Shown here: piece after piece, positions 11,352-22,422 of the stretch
Layout: every line of letters starts with the position of its first letter
Numbering within the stretch: position 1 is the stretch's first letter
Assembly (NCBI GenBank): GCA_010015805.1
Contig: ML978121.1
Coordinates: 1,488,001 to 1,552,000 of the forward strand
Length of the DNA stretch: 64,000 bases
Direction: 5' to 3'
Source of the DNA: Rhizodiscina lignyota
Lineage: Eukaryota > Ascomycota > Dothideomycetes > Aulographales > Rhizodiscinaceae
Program-made: the position numbers and the translations under genes
Notes under the pieces: model-generated
Databases searched by the model: none
What the model saw: only the letters and a program-made list of their open reading frames with translations
What the model was told of the DNA's origin: nothing

Positions 11352-11510
11352 TTTCTATCCAGCTGTTAAGTGGTAGAGGCCCACTACGAGTCTCTCTTCG
11401 AAAACTACTATCATCAGCATGTCAAGCCTTTTTTTTCTTTTCTATCTAGCTGTCAAGTGGTAGAGGCCCACCACGAGTCTCTCTTCAAAAAATACTGTCA
11501 TCAGCATGTC
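11352..11510. repeat. 87-bp-offset direct duplication
   Basis: Two copies of about 75 bp, at about 11352-11426 and 11439-11513, share CTATCYAGCTGTYAAGTGG, GAGGCCCACYACGAGTCTC and TCATCAGCATGTC. The matching landmarks are all exactly 87 bp apart. Several of the differences are C/T transitions (CCAGCTGTT versus CTAGCTGTC). The duplication lies just upstream of the F-box-like gene. Confidence 0.85.
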
Positions 11511-11654
11511 GAACGATACCATGGCACATGTTGTTTGGATACACGAGGTGACGTATTGTTTACTAGCCTCGAGGCACCCGCGGCAGACATCACGTCACGT
11601 GGCCTATCTGTGTTGAGCAGGTATTTATTCTTCCCAACCTCCACAAACTTTCAA

Positions 11655-11750
11655 TTTTTTCAACAGCGCACAACCAAACCCCACACAACCAACCCGCGCA
11701 CAACCAGATCTCGCACGTACAAACCTCACACGTACAAACCACTCTTCACA
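11655..11750. repeat. Short ACAACC / CACGTACAAAC low-complexity repeats
   Basis: Near-tandem ACAACCAA and CACGTACAAACC units form a C/A-rich tract in the presumed 5' UTR of the F-box-like gene. Such CAA-rich leaders are common in fungal genes. Confidence 0.6.
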
Positions 11751-11865
11751 CAGGCATGGCGAATCTCCGTCAGTCCCACGGCAAGTATGAACTATACACC
11801 TCATTGACCATGGCAGAACAACTTCGATTAAAGCCGCAGAGCGTGCTATCGATCTTCTCAACACC

Positions 11866-12328
11866 ATGGCCCCCGACCTCCACTCCCTGCCCGCCGAGCT
11901 GCAGTACGAGATGATCAGCAACCTGACAGGGCTCAGCCGTTACTTCTTGAGCGAAACGTGTCAATACTACCGCAACACTCTCGGAGCTTTCAACATGCCG
12001 CAACTAGTAGACGCCGAAGTGGAGTGGAACCAGATGGTTATCGATCGTCATGTCGGACGTAGGGCATACGGATGTCGCGAGTGCCTTCGTTTGAGGGGGG
12101 GAAGAAGAGTTTTCGATCGCTATGGCAGTGCGGGATGGTGATAAGCGATTTACGAGAATCTGCATCGAATGTGGAGTGAGGACGGGGTTCTACAAACCCG
12201 GAACGATGCTAGAGTACCGGCGCGCAACCCATTGCGTGTGCCTGGTGTGCAACAGACTGAAGAATGCCGAGGCGGAAGATACCCGTCGCCGTCGGGCGAT
12301 GTGCCGTGATTGCGGTCCATCGAACTAG
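11866..12328 (+). pseudogene. F-box / CxxC zinc-ribbon protein with an apparent frame disruption
   Basis: The first frame (11866-12138) begins with an F-box-like helix pair, LHSLPAELQYEMISNLTGL, then RHVGRRAYGCRECLRLRGG. The second frame (read through to 12328) carries KRFTRICIECGV, HCVCLVCNRL and AMCRDCGPS. Together there are four CxxC pairs, a pattern seen in many fungal F-box-like proteins with a zinc ribbon. The two frames meet at a run of seven G bases (about 12092-12098), where a one-base difference would explain the break. The coding frame is also open 5' of 11866. A 32-nt intron at 11785-11816, very short for this genome, would add an in-phase start at ATG 11756. It is either a recent pseudogene or an assembly error at the homopolymer. 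Confidence 0.6.
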
Positions 12329-13381
12329 TGAAAAAGATAGAAGTCGACTGTGTTGAACGTTCACGAAGATAGCTACAATACTATGGTTGTCCTGAGTAAA
12401 TACATGCGGTTCCCAATACAAATGAAAGTCACCAAGTTCCGACAGTTAGATAGAGGAGGGTTCTTTGAAGCTTCAATGCATACATACGCCACGTTTCAGG
12501 CAGCAGAAATAGCTTCTTCTACTTGGTGAAACCATTCAGTAAAAGTATTGGTTGCTTGTACTTGATAATAGATCTTAGAGTGCAGCTGTAGTGAAGCGGA
12601 ACCGCTTGAACCCCCTCGACGGTGACAATAAAACTGGCCGCGGCTTTCAAGACACAGAACATTATAACTCTGTAACCTGTATACGTAGTAAGAGGTACAA
12701 GTTTCTCAATGGTCTAATATTGTTTAGTATACTCTAAAGAACGTATAACTAAGCTTTAAGAGATAGTCCTACTTGGCTTGAAGTGTAAGAGCCGTTCGCC
12801 CTTGGATGTTACAGCTTCTTAGCAGCCGACTATTTTGTCATCCTCGAGATGGCTCGGTCTAACATTATAACTCCTGTCCCTACGAAAGAAGGTCCGGCTG
12901 TGGTTACTACGGAGCTAGTTTCTCGTGAGCGTATGAGACTAGCAACGACGTCTCTTTTCCGCGATAACGAGAAGTAAATCCTCTAAGGCAGGCTAAGTAA
13001 GCTACTCTACGATAATGTTAAATATAAACTTACTAATATATAGAAGTCTCTCATAAGTACTGAAGAAGACTGTAATAGAAAGGCTCTCTGCACTGTTCAC
13101 TCGCGGGAAATACATAGCTCCTTGTATATTGTCGTTGTTCCACTACACTACCCATGCTAGACTTGGTACATGTCGAAAGTAAGTTATAAGTTACTTTTGG
13201 TATAGTTTCACCAAGTTCAAGGAGAGACTCCTTCCGCTCAAACTGTAGTATACCCAAGCGTTAGCATATAGGAGAAGCCAGGTCAAATGTCCCTCAACGA
13301 TTGATTGATATGCACTTATGTTAACTACTAGCTGCATTGAATCGGCGCTATCTTGACATTATAACGACTACCAGAACATCC
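12329..13381. other. A+T-rich stretch without a clear gene
   Basis: The stretch contains many TATA/TTAA words and only short frames, the best being 42 codons from ATG 12849 (MARSNIITPVPTKEG...). I cannot place that frame in any family. This may be degenerate repeat DNA or an A+T-rich promoter for the downstream gene. Confidence 0.4.
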
Positions 13382-14533
13382 ATGACCCCAGCAGAACTTG
13401 ATCTCAATGCAATCTGCGATTCCTATTCAACGCAGGAGTATCCACACAGCGCGATTATGTCAACGGCAACGGAACAAATCGCCTCTGCAGGGCCACGCAA
13501 TGCGAAACTCCTATCTGTCCTTGCGGAGACAGACTATGCTCCTGCCGCGTTGAAACAACAAATCGCGTTCATCAAGGATCTCCAGGCTTCCCTGAAACAG
13601 ACGGACGCGCACATTGCTAAGCTAAACCAGAGCGTACAAAAAGAGCTCAAAGACCATGAAAAGTACCGGGACTCGACCGTAAAACGCTTCGCTTACCGCA
13701 TCGGTGGTAAGAAGGAGAAGTTTGAAGAGAAGGCTTCGAAGGAAGAGCGGGAGTACTTCGAGGCTGTCATAGCCCAGAAAGCGGCCGAAGATGAGCGAAC
13801 TATGCTCCGAGGCCAGTTAGAGGAGGCACAGAAGGTCAAGACGCAGTTCGAGAGCGCCGTCGAGACGCATCGACAGGCCCAAGAGGAGTTAAGCGAGCTC
13901 TATGAAGGCATCTTTGCTGGACCGACTCCGGATTTCCCGGAAGAAGACGCCAAGGAGCTCCCCGTGTACGAAGCAGAAAGACGACGCGATGAGATACAGA
14001 CGAAGCTTACCAGAGTCTCTCAGGCGGTCAACGTCCTCCAGGAAGCGCAGAGGGCAATGCTGGTGTGCAGGGATCAGATGCTCACGGCGTTGGACTACTC
14101 AACCTACGACATCTTCGGCGGCGGCACCTTTGCCGATCTGGCAGAACGCAACGCGTTGAGTAGAGCAACAACCGCGGCTGCGCGCGCGATGGGGCTCGTG
14201 CAACAAGCACGAAGGCTCGACAGCAACGTCCAGCCGTTCGGCCCGTTGCAAATTGCCCAGGGAAATTTCCTCAGCGACGTAGTGTTTGACAATATCTTCA
14301 CGGACCTGGCGTTCCACGACAAGATCAAGGAGTCGGCAGCCGATGTAGAGCGGGCCTCCTCGCGTCTGACGCAGCAGAACAAGCAAGCGCTCCAGCGGCA
14401 AGAGGGACTACGGAAAGATATGCAGGCTTCGGAGAAGGAGTTGAAGAGGGCGAGAGACGAGCTGCAGAAGGTCCGGCAAGATGCCTTTGAGAAAGTGGCG
14501 GCGAGCCACCCTCCGCCGTACTCTGAGGAGTGA
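13382..14533 (+). CDS. Coiled-coil protein with C-terminal PPxY motif, unknown function
   Basis: A single exon from ATG 13382 gives 383 residues; an in-frame ATG at 13457 (MSTATEQIAS) is an alternative start. Long charged helices dominate: about residues 65-180 (LQASLKQTDAHIAKLNQ to EEAQKVKTQFESAVE) and 310-370 (SSRLTQQNKQALQRQEG to RDELQKVRQD). A conserved-looking RFAYRIGGKKEKFEEKASK segment lies near residue 105-123. The centre (about 240-300) is uncharged and Ala-rich with an FGGGTFADLAERNAL stretch. The protein ends in PPPYSEE, a PPxY motif of the kind that binds WW domains, for example of Rsp5-type ubiquitin ligases or their adaptors. I recall related fungal proteins annotated only as hypothetical. 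A scaffold or membrane-trafficking adaptor is possible, but that is inference. Confidence 0.8.
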   Translation: MTPAELDLNAICDSYSTQEYPHSAIMSTATEQIASAGPRNAKLLSVLAETDYAPAALKQQIAFIKDLQASLKQTDAHIAKLNQSVQKELKDHEKYRDSTVKRFAYRIGGKKEKFEEKASKEEREYFEAVIAQKAAEDERTMLRGQLEEAQKVKTQFESAVETHRQAQEELSELYEGIFAGPTPDFPEEDAKELPVYEAERRRDEIQTKLTRVSQAVNVLQEAQRAMLVCRDQMLTALDYSTYDIFGGGTFADLAERNALSRATTAAARAMGLVQQARRLDSNVQPFGPLQIAQGNFLSDVVFDNIFTDLAFHDKIKESAADVERASSRLTQQNKQALQRQEGLRKDMQASEKELKRARDELQKVRQDAFEKVAASHPPPYSEE

Positions 14534-17500
14534 GTGCGTTTCTTTCTTTTTTTGGGACTGTGTTACGTTCGGCACGATGTTACGATGGTGGCAATGACGA
14601 CTTTGCTCATGAGTATAGGATTTCATTTATCAGGCGGAGAGCAAGGCGTTTCGCGGTATATATCGCGAAGAGGGCCTCTAAACTCCCAGGAGAGGAGATA
14701 CTGTCCTGGGACATTCCGCCGGTGACGAGGAAAGTAATTCGTTGTATTTATATTGGAACAGCATAAAAAAGGGCCCTGATCTTCAGTCTCAATGTGTTGA
14801 TACCTCTGATGTTCTTGCCTCGTTGTCAGAAATGATCCCACAGATATATTTGAACGAAACCTGAGAATACCCTGCGGGAGTCGCAAAGATATGTCATTCC
14901 ATATTTCCAATTCACGATTATAATGGTTGGGCTGTTGCGAAGGAGCTAAAGGACCGCACCTCGCCCGCTCGAAGGCTGAATATTTCACCCACCTCAAATT
15001 TAGCCTCAGATTGGCCAGATAGTAGGCCAAGTGGTTATATCATTAAAGGTCGTTACTCGATTCACGATTCATACAATGATAGATTGGTCCAGTCTAGTAA
15101 TTCTTAGTTTCACTGTTGGTCGTCCTTACTCCGCAAAAGTCACTGAAACACTCCCAACCCGCTTAATACCATTGCGCCATGTGCCGGTGCTATGGCGCTC
15201 GCGTGGCGCAGGACCATCGGTTTCAAAAGGAGAGTTTTGGAATCGAGCGAGAAAATCCCTAGCGCCAACGGAGTACTCCATACACAATCGGAAGCTTTCA
15301 CCAGCGTCCTTCGCCGTGTCCGCCGACGTCCGATGATGGTGGAAGATGACGGGCGCCGTGGAAAGCAAATTTCAAGTTTCCAGAAAGCGGAGAGAGGCCC
15401 AGAGATGAACCGTGAACACCTTGGCGTTGTGATGATGGCCACGGCGGAGGATGCCTGCGTGCCACGTTGACGCTTGCAACGACGCATGAGACAAAAATGC
15501 AGAAGTGGTGCACCGGAATCGCGTTGTGGAGAGCCAAATGCAACGGAAGATCGCCGACGCTGCAGGACGACCGTTGTCGGCGGCGTCGCAGACGTTGGCT
15601 TGAATTAAAGTTGTGCATCGTTCAACGGCCAGGGACTCGAAGGATTGCTCCAAGTCGTGGAGCATGCCACCACAGCGAGCAGCAGAGAATCGGAGAAAGC
15701 GGACACGGATTTACGGCAGCATCGTGGCTGTGAAGGAGGGAAGCAAGAATGCCGTGGAGAATCTATTGAAGAATGACATATTGCTCGTCCAGATCTAGCC
15801 TCTTCTCCAGATTTCATCTCGGCCGGCTTTCCGATAACGTAGCGGGGCATAAAAGGGGAAGCTGAGCATGCGATGGTGGTCCTTGCACCTCAGTGCCATG
15901 CTCGCTTTCTGCCACATGCTCGGAACGTATTTTGCGAGGCCCGAATTCCTTTGTGCCTTTTCTCGCTTCTCGCTCGACTGCTGATTGCTGAGAGCTCGAT
16001 CGTCGACGCCGAGATTGTTGCTGTGCTGACTGCTGTCGAGCAACGGTGGCTTGTCGTGGAATGCCGTACCTTGCAGCGGATTCTCGCAGTGCACGCAGAT
16101 GCTGCGCCTGGGTTCGCGCTTGCTGACAAGCGTACCAGCTTTCGAGCTGCCTTTACGACACCCATTATACGCCCGCACAATCCGGTGCTCAGGGGCGCTC
16201 CGGAGCATGAGAGATGCACGAAGGCGGCACGAGAGCGTCACGCATAAGCTGGCGTGGAGCAGCGCAGGATGGGCTATTTGCCGTGTTCGCTCTTGCTCTA
16301 ATGGCCGCCAAATCATAGATCCGCAAGGGCTGAAGGTGCAATGCAGGAGGACGCAGGGTTGCCACTTGAAATGGCGATAAGCGCCAGTTCAGCAGGCGGC
16401 CGACGCCTGTCCAATTGGCTGAATATACGCTTCGGCCTCTGCACGCTGCTAACAAGCAACGAGAGAGAACAGCGGAAGAACCGACGGCCTGGTCGAGAGA
16501 GGGCGATGATAGGGCGGTGATGAGCGGCTGGGGTGCCTGGACAGAAGTGGAAGTGCGGCACGTTGATTTTTTGCATTCTGCTCTCGTGGGAGTTCTGCAT
16601 GCAGAATCTCGAGCAGACGTTGTCAGCAGGACCGTAATTAAAGCATGTCGCCATGTACGCATTTCATGCATGCCCGCGCAGCCAGTGACAGCATCAGCAG
16701 CACTCCGAGCTGCAGACGGGCATACGGTAGGCTAAAATTGTGGATGAACTTGGAAGTGCGTGTCGACTTTTCCGCTGGGGATCCCTATACGCACAAGTTA
16801 CAGCATCATCCCACCGAGGGAGCGCTTGCTCGAACTGCCTGCCGCCGCCTGCTGCACGACGGCTGGCGAATGACTGCTTCGTCCCATAGTCTGAATGAAT
16901 ACAAGCCGATCGTCTGCTCGAAAGGCGACCTGCCCTTCCAAGCATCTCATCTCAATATTAATCCTCCGTCCTAACCACCGCCCGCGCCCTGGCCAAGTCC
17001 GGGAACGCCATTGACCACACGAAGCGTACCTTGCACCAACCGCTCCCTCTAAACCTCCCCTGCCAATAGTGCTCTCTGCGTCATCCCCGCTGCCGTCCTT
17101 TCAGCCCGTCTGTGTATAGCCCAGCATGCTCCGCTGAAGTGGGCAAAGTGGGCCAGACCAGCTGTTCAAGCTCAGGAGAGCAAACGACGTCGGACTGCTC
17201 AGTCGCAGACGGCCGCCGGCATGCTCTAATGACATCTTCGGTGCGTTTGATTTTATTACTCTCCATCCATGGTTGCGGAAAGAGCCACAGTCCAGTCCCT
17301 GCCGAGAAAAGGAGCCTCACTCACACATGTCGTTGTGCATAGGAAGGGATAGATCCAGTTACCACGACGCTCCACTCCTCCATTCCTTCAGCCCTCGAAT
17401 GCACGTCAATCCATCCTCTCGGACTCCTCACTCCATTCGCCTATGACCTTAGAAGCTTCAACCAGAAATTGCCGCCTCTCACTGCTTCCCTCTCTCGACC

Positions 17501-17660
17501 GCTTGACCGACATCTCTCCGCCTCAATCGTCCCTCGACTCCGAATTGCCTATTACATCCGAGCCTGCTGCAGGTACCCTATTTTTTGCTGACGGACCCCT
17601 ACGTCGTCGTTTGGAACAACTGCCGGACCGGAAACAATTCAGAGGGTTTAGACTATTGCT
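14534..17660. other. 3.1-kb stretch with no recognisable gene
   Basis: Many short frames overlap on both strands, but none has a domain, a convincing splice pattern or a protein-like composition. From about 17340 to 17560 the plus strand is pyrimidine-rich (CTCCATTCCTTCAG, CCCTCTCTCGACCG), as in fungal promoters and 5' UTRs. The likeliest content is a large upstream regulatory region or a long leader of the PHD-finger gene. A non-coding RNA cannot be judged from sequence alone. Confidence 0.45.
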
Positions 17661-20356
17661 ATGACAGCGGAATCTCAAATATATGGGTATGATATGCTCC
17701 GGATTCTTCCTCCGCATGTCGTTCTGTGTGACATGATATACCACATTGTCCTTGTACAAGCTTTTGTCGGATTTCGGGCATGAAAAGTTCCATTGCTGCC
17801 TCTCTTCTAGGCAGCAGACCTCATTCCATTTGTCAATGGCTCGAGCTCATGAAGTCTCTGAACAAGGGTCACCAAGGCAAGATCTCAAAATCGGACAATT
17901 CCTGTCTCCATATCTTCACTATTAAACCAAGCTGATACCATGTCACTGACATATCCTGCTTCACAGATATACTGACTGGCGCCTTCCGAGCCCCTCTTCG
18001 ACACCTAAGGCACCTAACCTTACGTCACCTTCACTGAAGACACCCAAATCGGCCGGTTCTCCGTCGTATTTTCTTGACGCTTTTTCGACACCGCGGCCAA
18101 ATGGACACACGACACCTGCACAGACACCGTTGTATGGTACCTTCACAGTGGTAGAGCGGCCTGCGAGCCCCAAGCTGCGCGGGCCACCAAGACCAGAAGA
18201 TCCTGAATTTCACGTCAATCATCCGTCAACAACGCCACACCTCCAACTCCCACCGGTATCACCAACGCGACGACTTTCATCGTCACCTGACCTCTCCTCG
18301 TCCTTCTCGAACGCCCATCAACAGGACACTCCAACTATAGGATTGGCCGTACACTCCAAAAGCAAAAGTCCAATGGATCCATATCAGATGCAGACACCTC
18401 CCCCGACAAGGGACGCTTCGTCTCGGAGGAAAATGCTTCCTCCACAGATGGGCATTTCGAGCACCCCATCTACTCTCGCACCGCACCCTATAGGGACACC
18501 GATGGGTTCGCATCTGACGCAGCCTCCACAAGGCCCTCAAGGCCTGAATATACAAACGCCCTTCCAGTACCATACACTACAATTCTCGCCAGAGAACTTC
18601 CAATTCCCAGGGGGTGGGCCAGCATCTGCACCTGTGTACCCCCAGTCGAGATTGTTTTGGGATCCAAATAGCCCAAACAACGCAGCTGGGATTGATATGG
18701 GAGCGTCGTTAAATGATCCCTTTGGTCCAAGCCCTCAGGTATCTCACGGTCTCCCTGTTTGGCCGACTTTCGATCAGCAAGCAAGACCAACAACTGCTCC
18801 TTTCAACCCATCTTCTCAGCCACAGATGCAGACTAATCAGCACCTATGGTCCCCTGGCGATGTTTTGCCTCAGAATGTAGCGCCTTTCCCTCAATCGTCA
18901 CAACCTCCTGCAACCACCGGTGTGAATCCGAACATGCTGGCCAGCTTCTCCAGTCCGGCGCCTCACAATTCGATCACTATTCAACCACAGCAAACGCAGA
19001 TCTCACACCCTCAAGGAATGAGGCAGCCCTATGAGCATCAGATGGAGGAATCCAAGAGAGAACAAGATATTGCTCGACGGGTTAAACAGCAGCATTCTCG
19101 CCCTACCTCGTCGTCTGCTAACGTTCCATCCCTGAATGCGAAGCCTGGATTGCATCGCAGCAACACGGATAGTGGATTCCGTAGGAAACAGAACCAATCC
19201 GTTGATTCCCGACTGTCTACACAGAGTAACGAGCAAGCGATACCGCGCAAGCCTTCGCCTCTCAAGCGTCACAGTCAGCAGGGGCCAGTGTCATTAACTG
19301 CGATACCTGAAGCGGTTCGCACTCGGCCACGGACACGGCTGGTTATTGGCGAGGACGGGCGAGCACGAACAGAGACAGAGCCCGCGGAAGACGACGTAGA
19401 CAACCGACCACACTCTCGGCTATGGGCAACAATCGACAGTGACTCTGAGAGTGAAGCTGAAGACGCTGTGCCCAGTCAGCGTTCTTCGTTCATCTTCTCG
19501 TCCGACAGCTTTCGTCGGTCCTCGAAACATGCTCGTATCGATAGCACCGCTGAGCCAGCGAAAGTCACTAGATCTTCATCATCTGGGTCACTTAGCAATC
19601 TTTCGCTCGGAATTCGGAGATCAGCTAGCTCTTCATCACGGAGAAGTCATACTAAGATCGACCCTAGGCGCTTCAGCATAGCAAGCTTCGGTGCTGGATC
19701 GTTCACGTCAGACGGTGCAGAGCGCAATTCAGGGACGTGGGAGATGGAAGGCGTTGAGGAGGGAGACGCTCAGCTTGCCCTAAAGAAAGTCGTCGAAGAT
19801 CGACATAGGCGGCAAGGTACGTCTCCAAATTCCAACGCATCGTTTCTCCCTCGCCTAACGAGCCACAGAGCAAACAAGCCCTGAAGCCATCCTCAAAGCA
19901 CATAACCAACGTTGGTCGCTCGCATCTACGGATGCTGCAAAGCTCCAACCTTTTGTCATAGATCCTCCGACCTCTACTCCATCTGGCTCCACCTCTTCGT
20001 ACCATATGCATCACACCATCTCACCATCTGCTTTCACCGATGCTGGTATGAACAACCTCACACCGCAGACAGACCGAACGTCACTCTCGCAAGAAAATAT
20101 TCGATGTCTCTGCAACATTCCAGAGGATGACGGGACGCAGATGATACAATGTGAAAGCTGCATAAAATGGTTGCACGTCCGCTGTGTTGGCTTGAATAGC
20201 CATAACCTACCTCCAGTGTTCGTGTGCGTCTATTGTACAGGCCATACGCCGCTGGTCAGAGGCGGGAGAGTGCGGGAGCCGATGAGGATAATGCCTCAGC
20301 AGCAGCAAAATTTTGCATCACCACTGGCTGGAAGAGGCCGGAATCCATTCGGATGA
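17661..20356 (+). CDS. PHD-finger protein with long disordered Pro/Ser-rich region
   Basis: Three exons (17661-17686, 17967-19816, 19869-20356) join in phase to 787 residues. The first exon encodes only MTAESQIYG and is the least certain part, because its intron is 280 nt. The next segment, YTDWRLPSPSSTPKAP, opens a roughly 600-residue low-complexity region rich in Pro, Ser, Gln and Thr with many SP/TP sites. A basic/acidic stretch follows, with serine blocks such as SDSESEAED. The C-terminus carries a PHD finger (about residues 690-745): IRCLCNIPEDDG, MIQCESCIKWLHVRCVGL and FVCVYC give the Cys4-His-Cys3 zinc ligands, and the W before LHVRC is the usual structural Trp. PHD fingers read histone H3 tails, often H3K4 methylation, so a nuclear chromatin role is likely. 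The type resembles Set3/Cti6-like fingers; no SET domain is present. Confidence 0.85.
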
Positions 20357-22422
20357 TAGATGCCCTTGTGTTCATTCGTCTACATCGGATCAGTTTGATA
20401 CCCAAATTTCCTAGCAACGTCTGGCCTCGGGCACGTATCGCCTTTTCATTTGTTCGCGTGGATCTATCAGATACCCCTTCTTTTTCCAAAACATGTAGAT
20501 CGGGTTTCTTCATTGGCTTTGCATAGCGTTTGGGAACGACCAGGAGCTTGGCTCTCCTGTCACGGTTTCGTTTGTGCTTTTGATCACCGTAATCTCCACA
20601 CTTGCCTCCTCGGCGATCACAGAATGTCGCGATACTCCATCCACACTACATCTCCTTGATCACTCCAACCCTGATCTCGTCACCTTTCCTACACCGTCTC
20701 TACCGCACATAATGTAATGTTTTCCATCACTGCTTACATCGTCCACTGCATCTGCTATTGGTCCGGGCATACCGTTGGGCCCCTTCACACAGCAACAGCG
20801 AGGTGCATCTTATGAGTTTGATTCAATACGCAATGTTGAGCGATTTGCTTCTGATTACTAGTTATGATCGTCGAGGCTTGGTGTACACAAGTTGCGCATG
20901 CGGGAAGCAGACCCAAGATAGTACGCGTCCGCGAGATACGGGACCAAAGAATACAGAGATTAAGATGGAGCGTTCGAGTACTCATGCTTTGGTGATGGAG
21001 CTGAAGTGTGAATGCCGCCGCGTCGTACGGCACTCGATCCGGTCACTCCAGATGTTTTACTTTACCCCACACAGACGGTACTTGGGAATCGATCCCTCTG
21101 GATTCCATGCATGGTGCGACTAGAATCGAGTTTGTCTTTGACCTATGAGCGCCGTAGAAGGAACAAACTCCGCGCAAGATGTTGGGGGAGGCTTGGGGAT
21201 GGCTCGACGAAGGCTGCTCTGCAGCGCATCTCGACAGAATTACTTGTCTTGTCATCACTGGGGATGGTTCGAGGCCCGGTCTCATGCTAAGCCACGTGAC
21301 AACGGAGCTCTGCCCGGAAATCTTCCAGGGTTCTTCTTATGGAGCTCCCAACTCCATGTCACTGTATTTAAACTTCGTAGATCAGCGTCGCTTTCTTCAT
21401 AACGTGTACTCCATTCCGCTCGTGTCTTGATGCTCCTTCGCGATTCCAATTTTATGCGGAGTTTCGGCTTCACAGTTTCTCTAACTCTTTCAACTTACTC
21501 CGCAGATCAGATGCAGTTCCTTTAGAGTTTCGAGCTTACATAATAAGCTCAGTGCGCAATTGCTCTCGCTATCACAATTGCCTTGAAACTACCTTATTGC
21601 TCTTGCTCCGAAGCGGTTGCAATACTGCGGCGCTCGGTGTCCAATATCAAGCTGTGCCACGACGGAGTTGCTCTGCCCGTGGTCGCAGCGGTGATGGTGG
21701 AGGAGGGCGGCGAATGATTGGTCGGGCTCCGCGCGGGATGACATTTTGGGGTGGAACGAGGAGCGGAGCGTCGGAGAAGCATCCTGGAAGGGTCTGTGCT
21801 GTCCGCCGGCGTCGCGACCGAGAAGCTGGAAGAGGGCCAAGCGATAGGGCTCGCGGCACTTCTGAGCGCAAAGAACAATCATGCAAACGCCGGCAATATA
21901 CGAGGGATCGAAGGGCGCCCTCAGTATTCGACCACAGTCGCACTGCTCAAGCCACGAGTTGCTGAGGCATCACTTCAGCGCGGGGAATAGGGGGGCAGAC
22001 CTGAGGATGACGACGACAGTCAGGATTTCACGCCGGGCAGACGCACGGGGAGCGGCTCAGCCGGCACCCGCTGTCCCGCGGTGCTTAAAAGCCTCAGAGA
22101 TCGCCTCAGCGCTCCCACCCTCCGCTCGCGCTCCGCCCTCTCTCATCCTCCCTCATCCTCCCCTCTTACTCACCATCCCGATCAGCGTTGCGAGCCCAAA
22201 CACCCAATATAGCTCGCTAACACCATTTGTTAGCATTTCTCCAGCTAGGGCCTCTTTGTACACCCGTGTCTCCATAGTACCTGTGCCTCCGAAGTTCCAT
22301 TTGCGATATAATAACTCCCCGCCCTCCTTGTGAATGCAAGGAACGTCCGCTTAACGGCCCGATCGCGTATAAACTTCCAGAGCAAAGGCGGTGGAGCATT
22401 GTGGGATGGTAAAGAGTCGAGC
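20357..22422. other. 2-kb upstream stretch with no recognisable gene
   Basis: No frame here looks coding. A pyrimidine tract (CTCTCTCATCCTCCCTCATC, about 22138-22160) and CACC/CATCC runs lie 250-280 bp before the next start codon. A very short upstream frame (ATGCAAGGAACG..., six codons) begins at about 22334 in the presumed leader. These fit a promoter/5' UTR of the zinc-cluster gene. Confidence 0.45.

Noticed and set aside
12849-12977. 42-codon frame that might be part of a mobile element
   Set aside because: Too short and without any recognisable motif; no terminal repeats found around it.
15015-15065. GGCCAAGTGGTTAT with a distant TCGATTC, tRNA-like
   Set aside because: A-box-like word only; the B box is poor and no cloverleaf closes.
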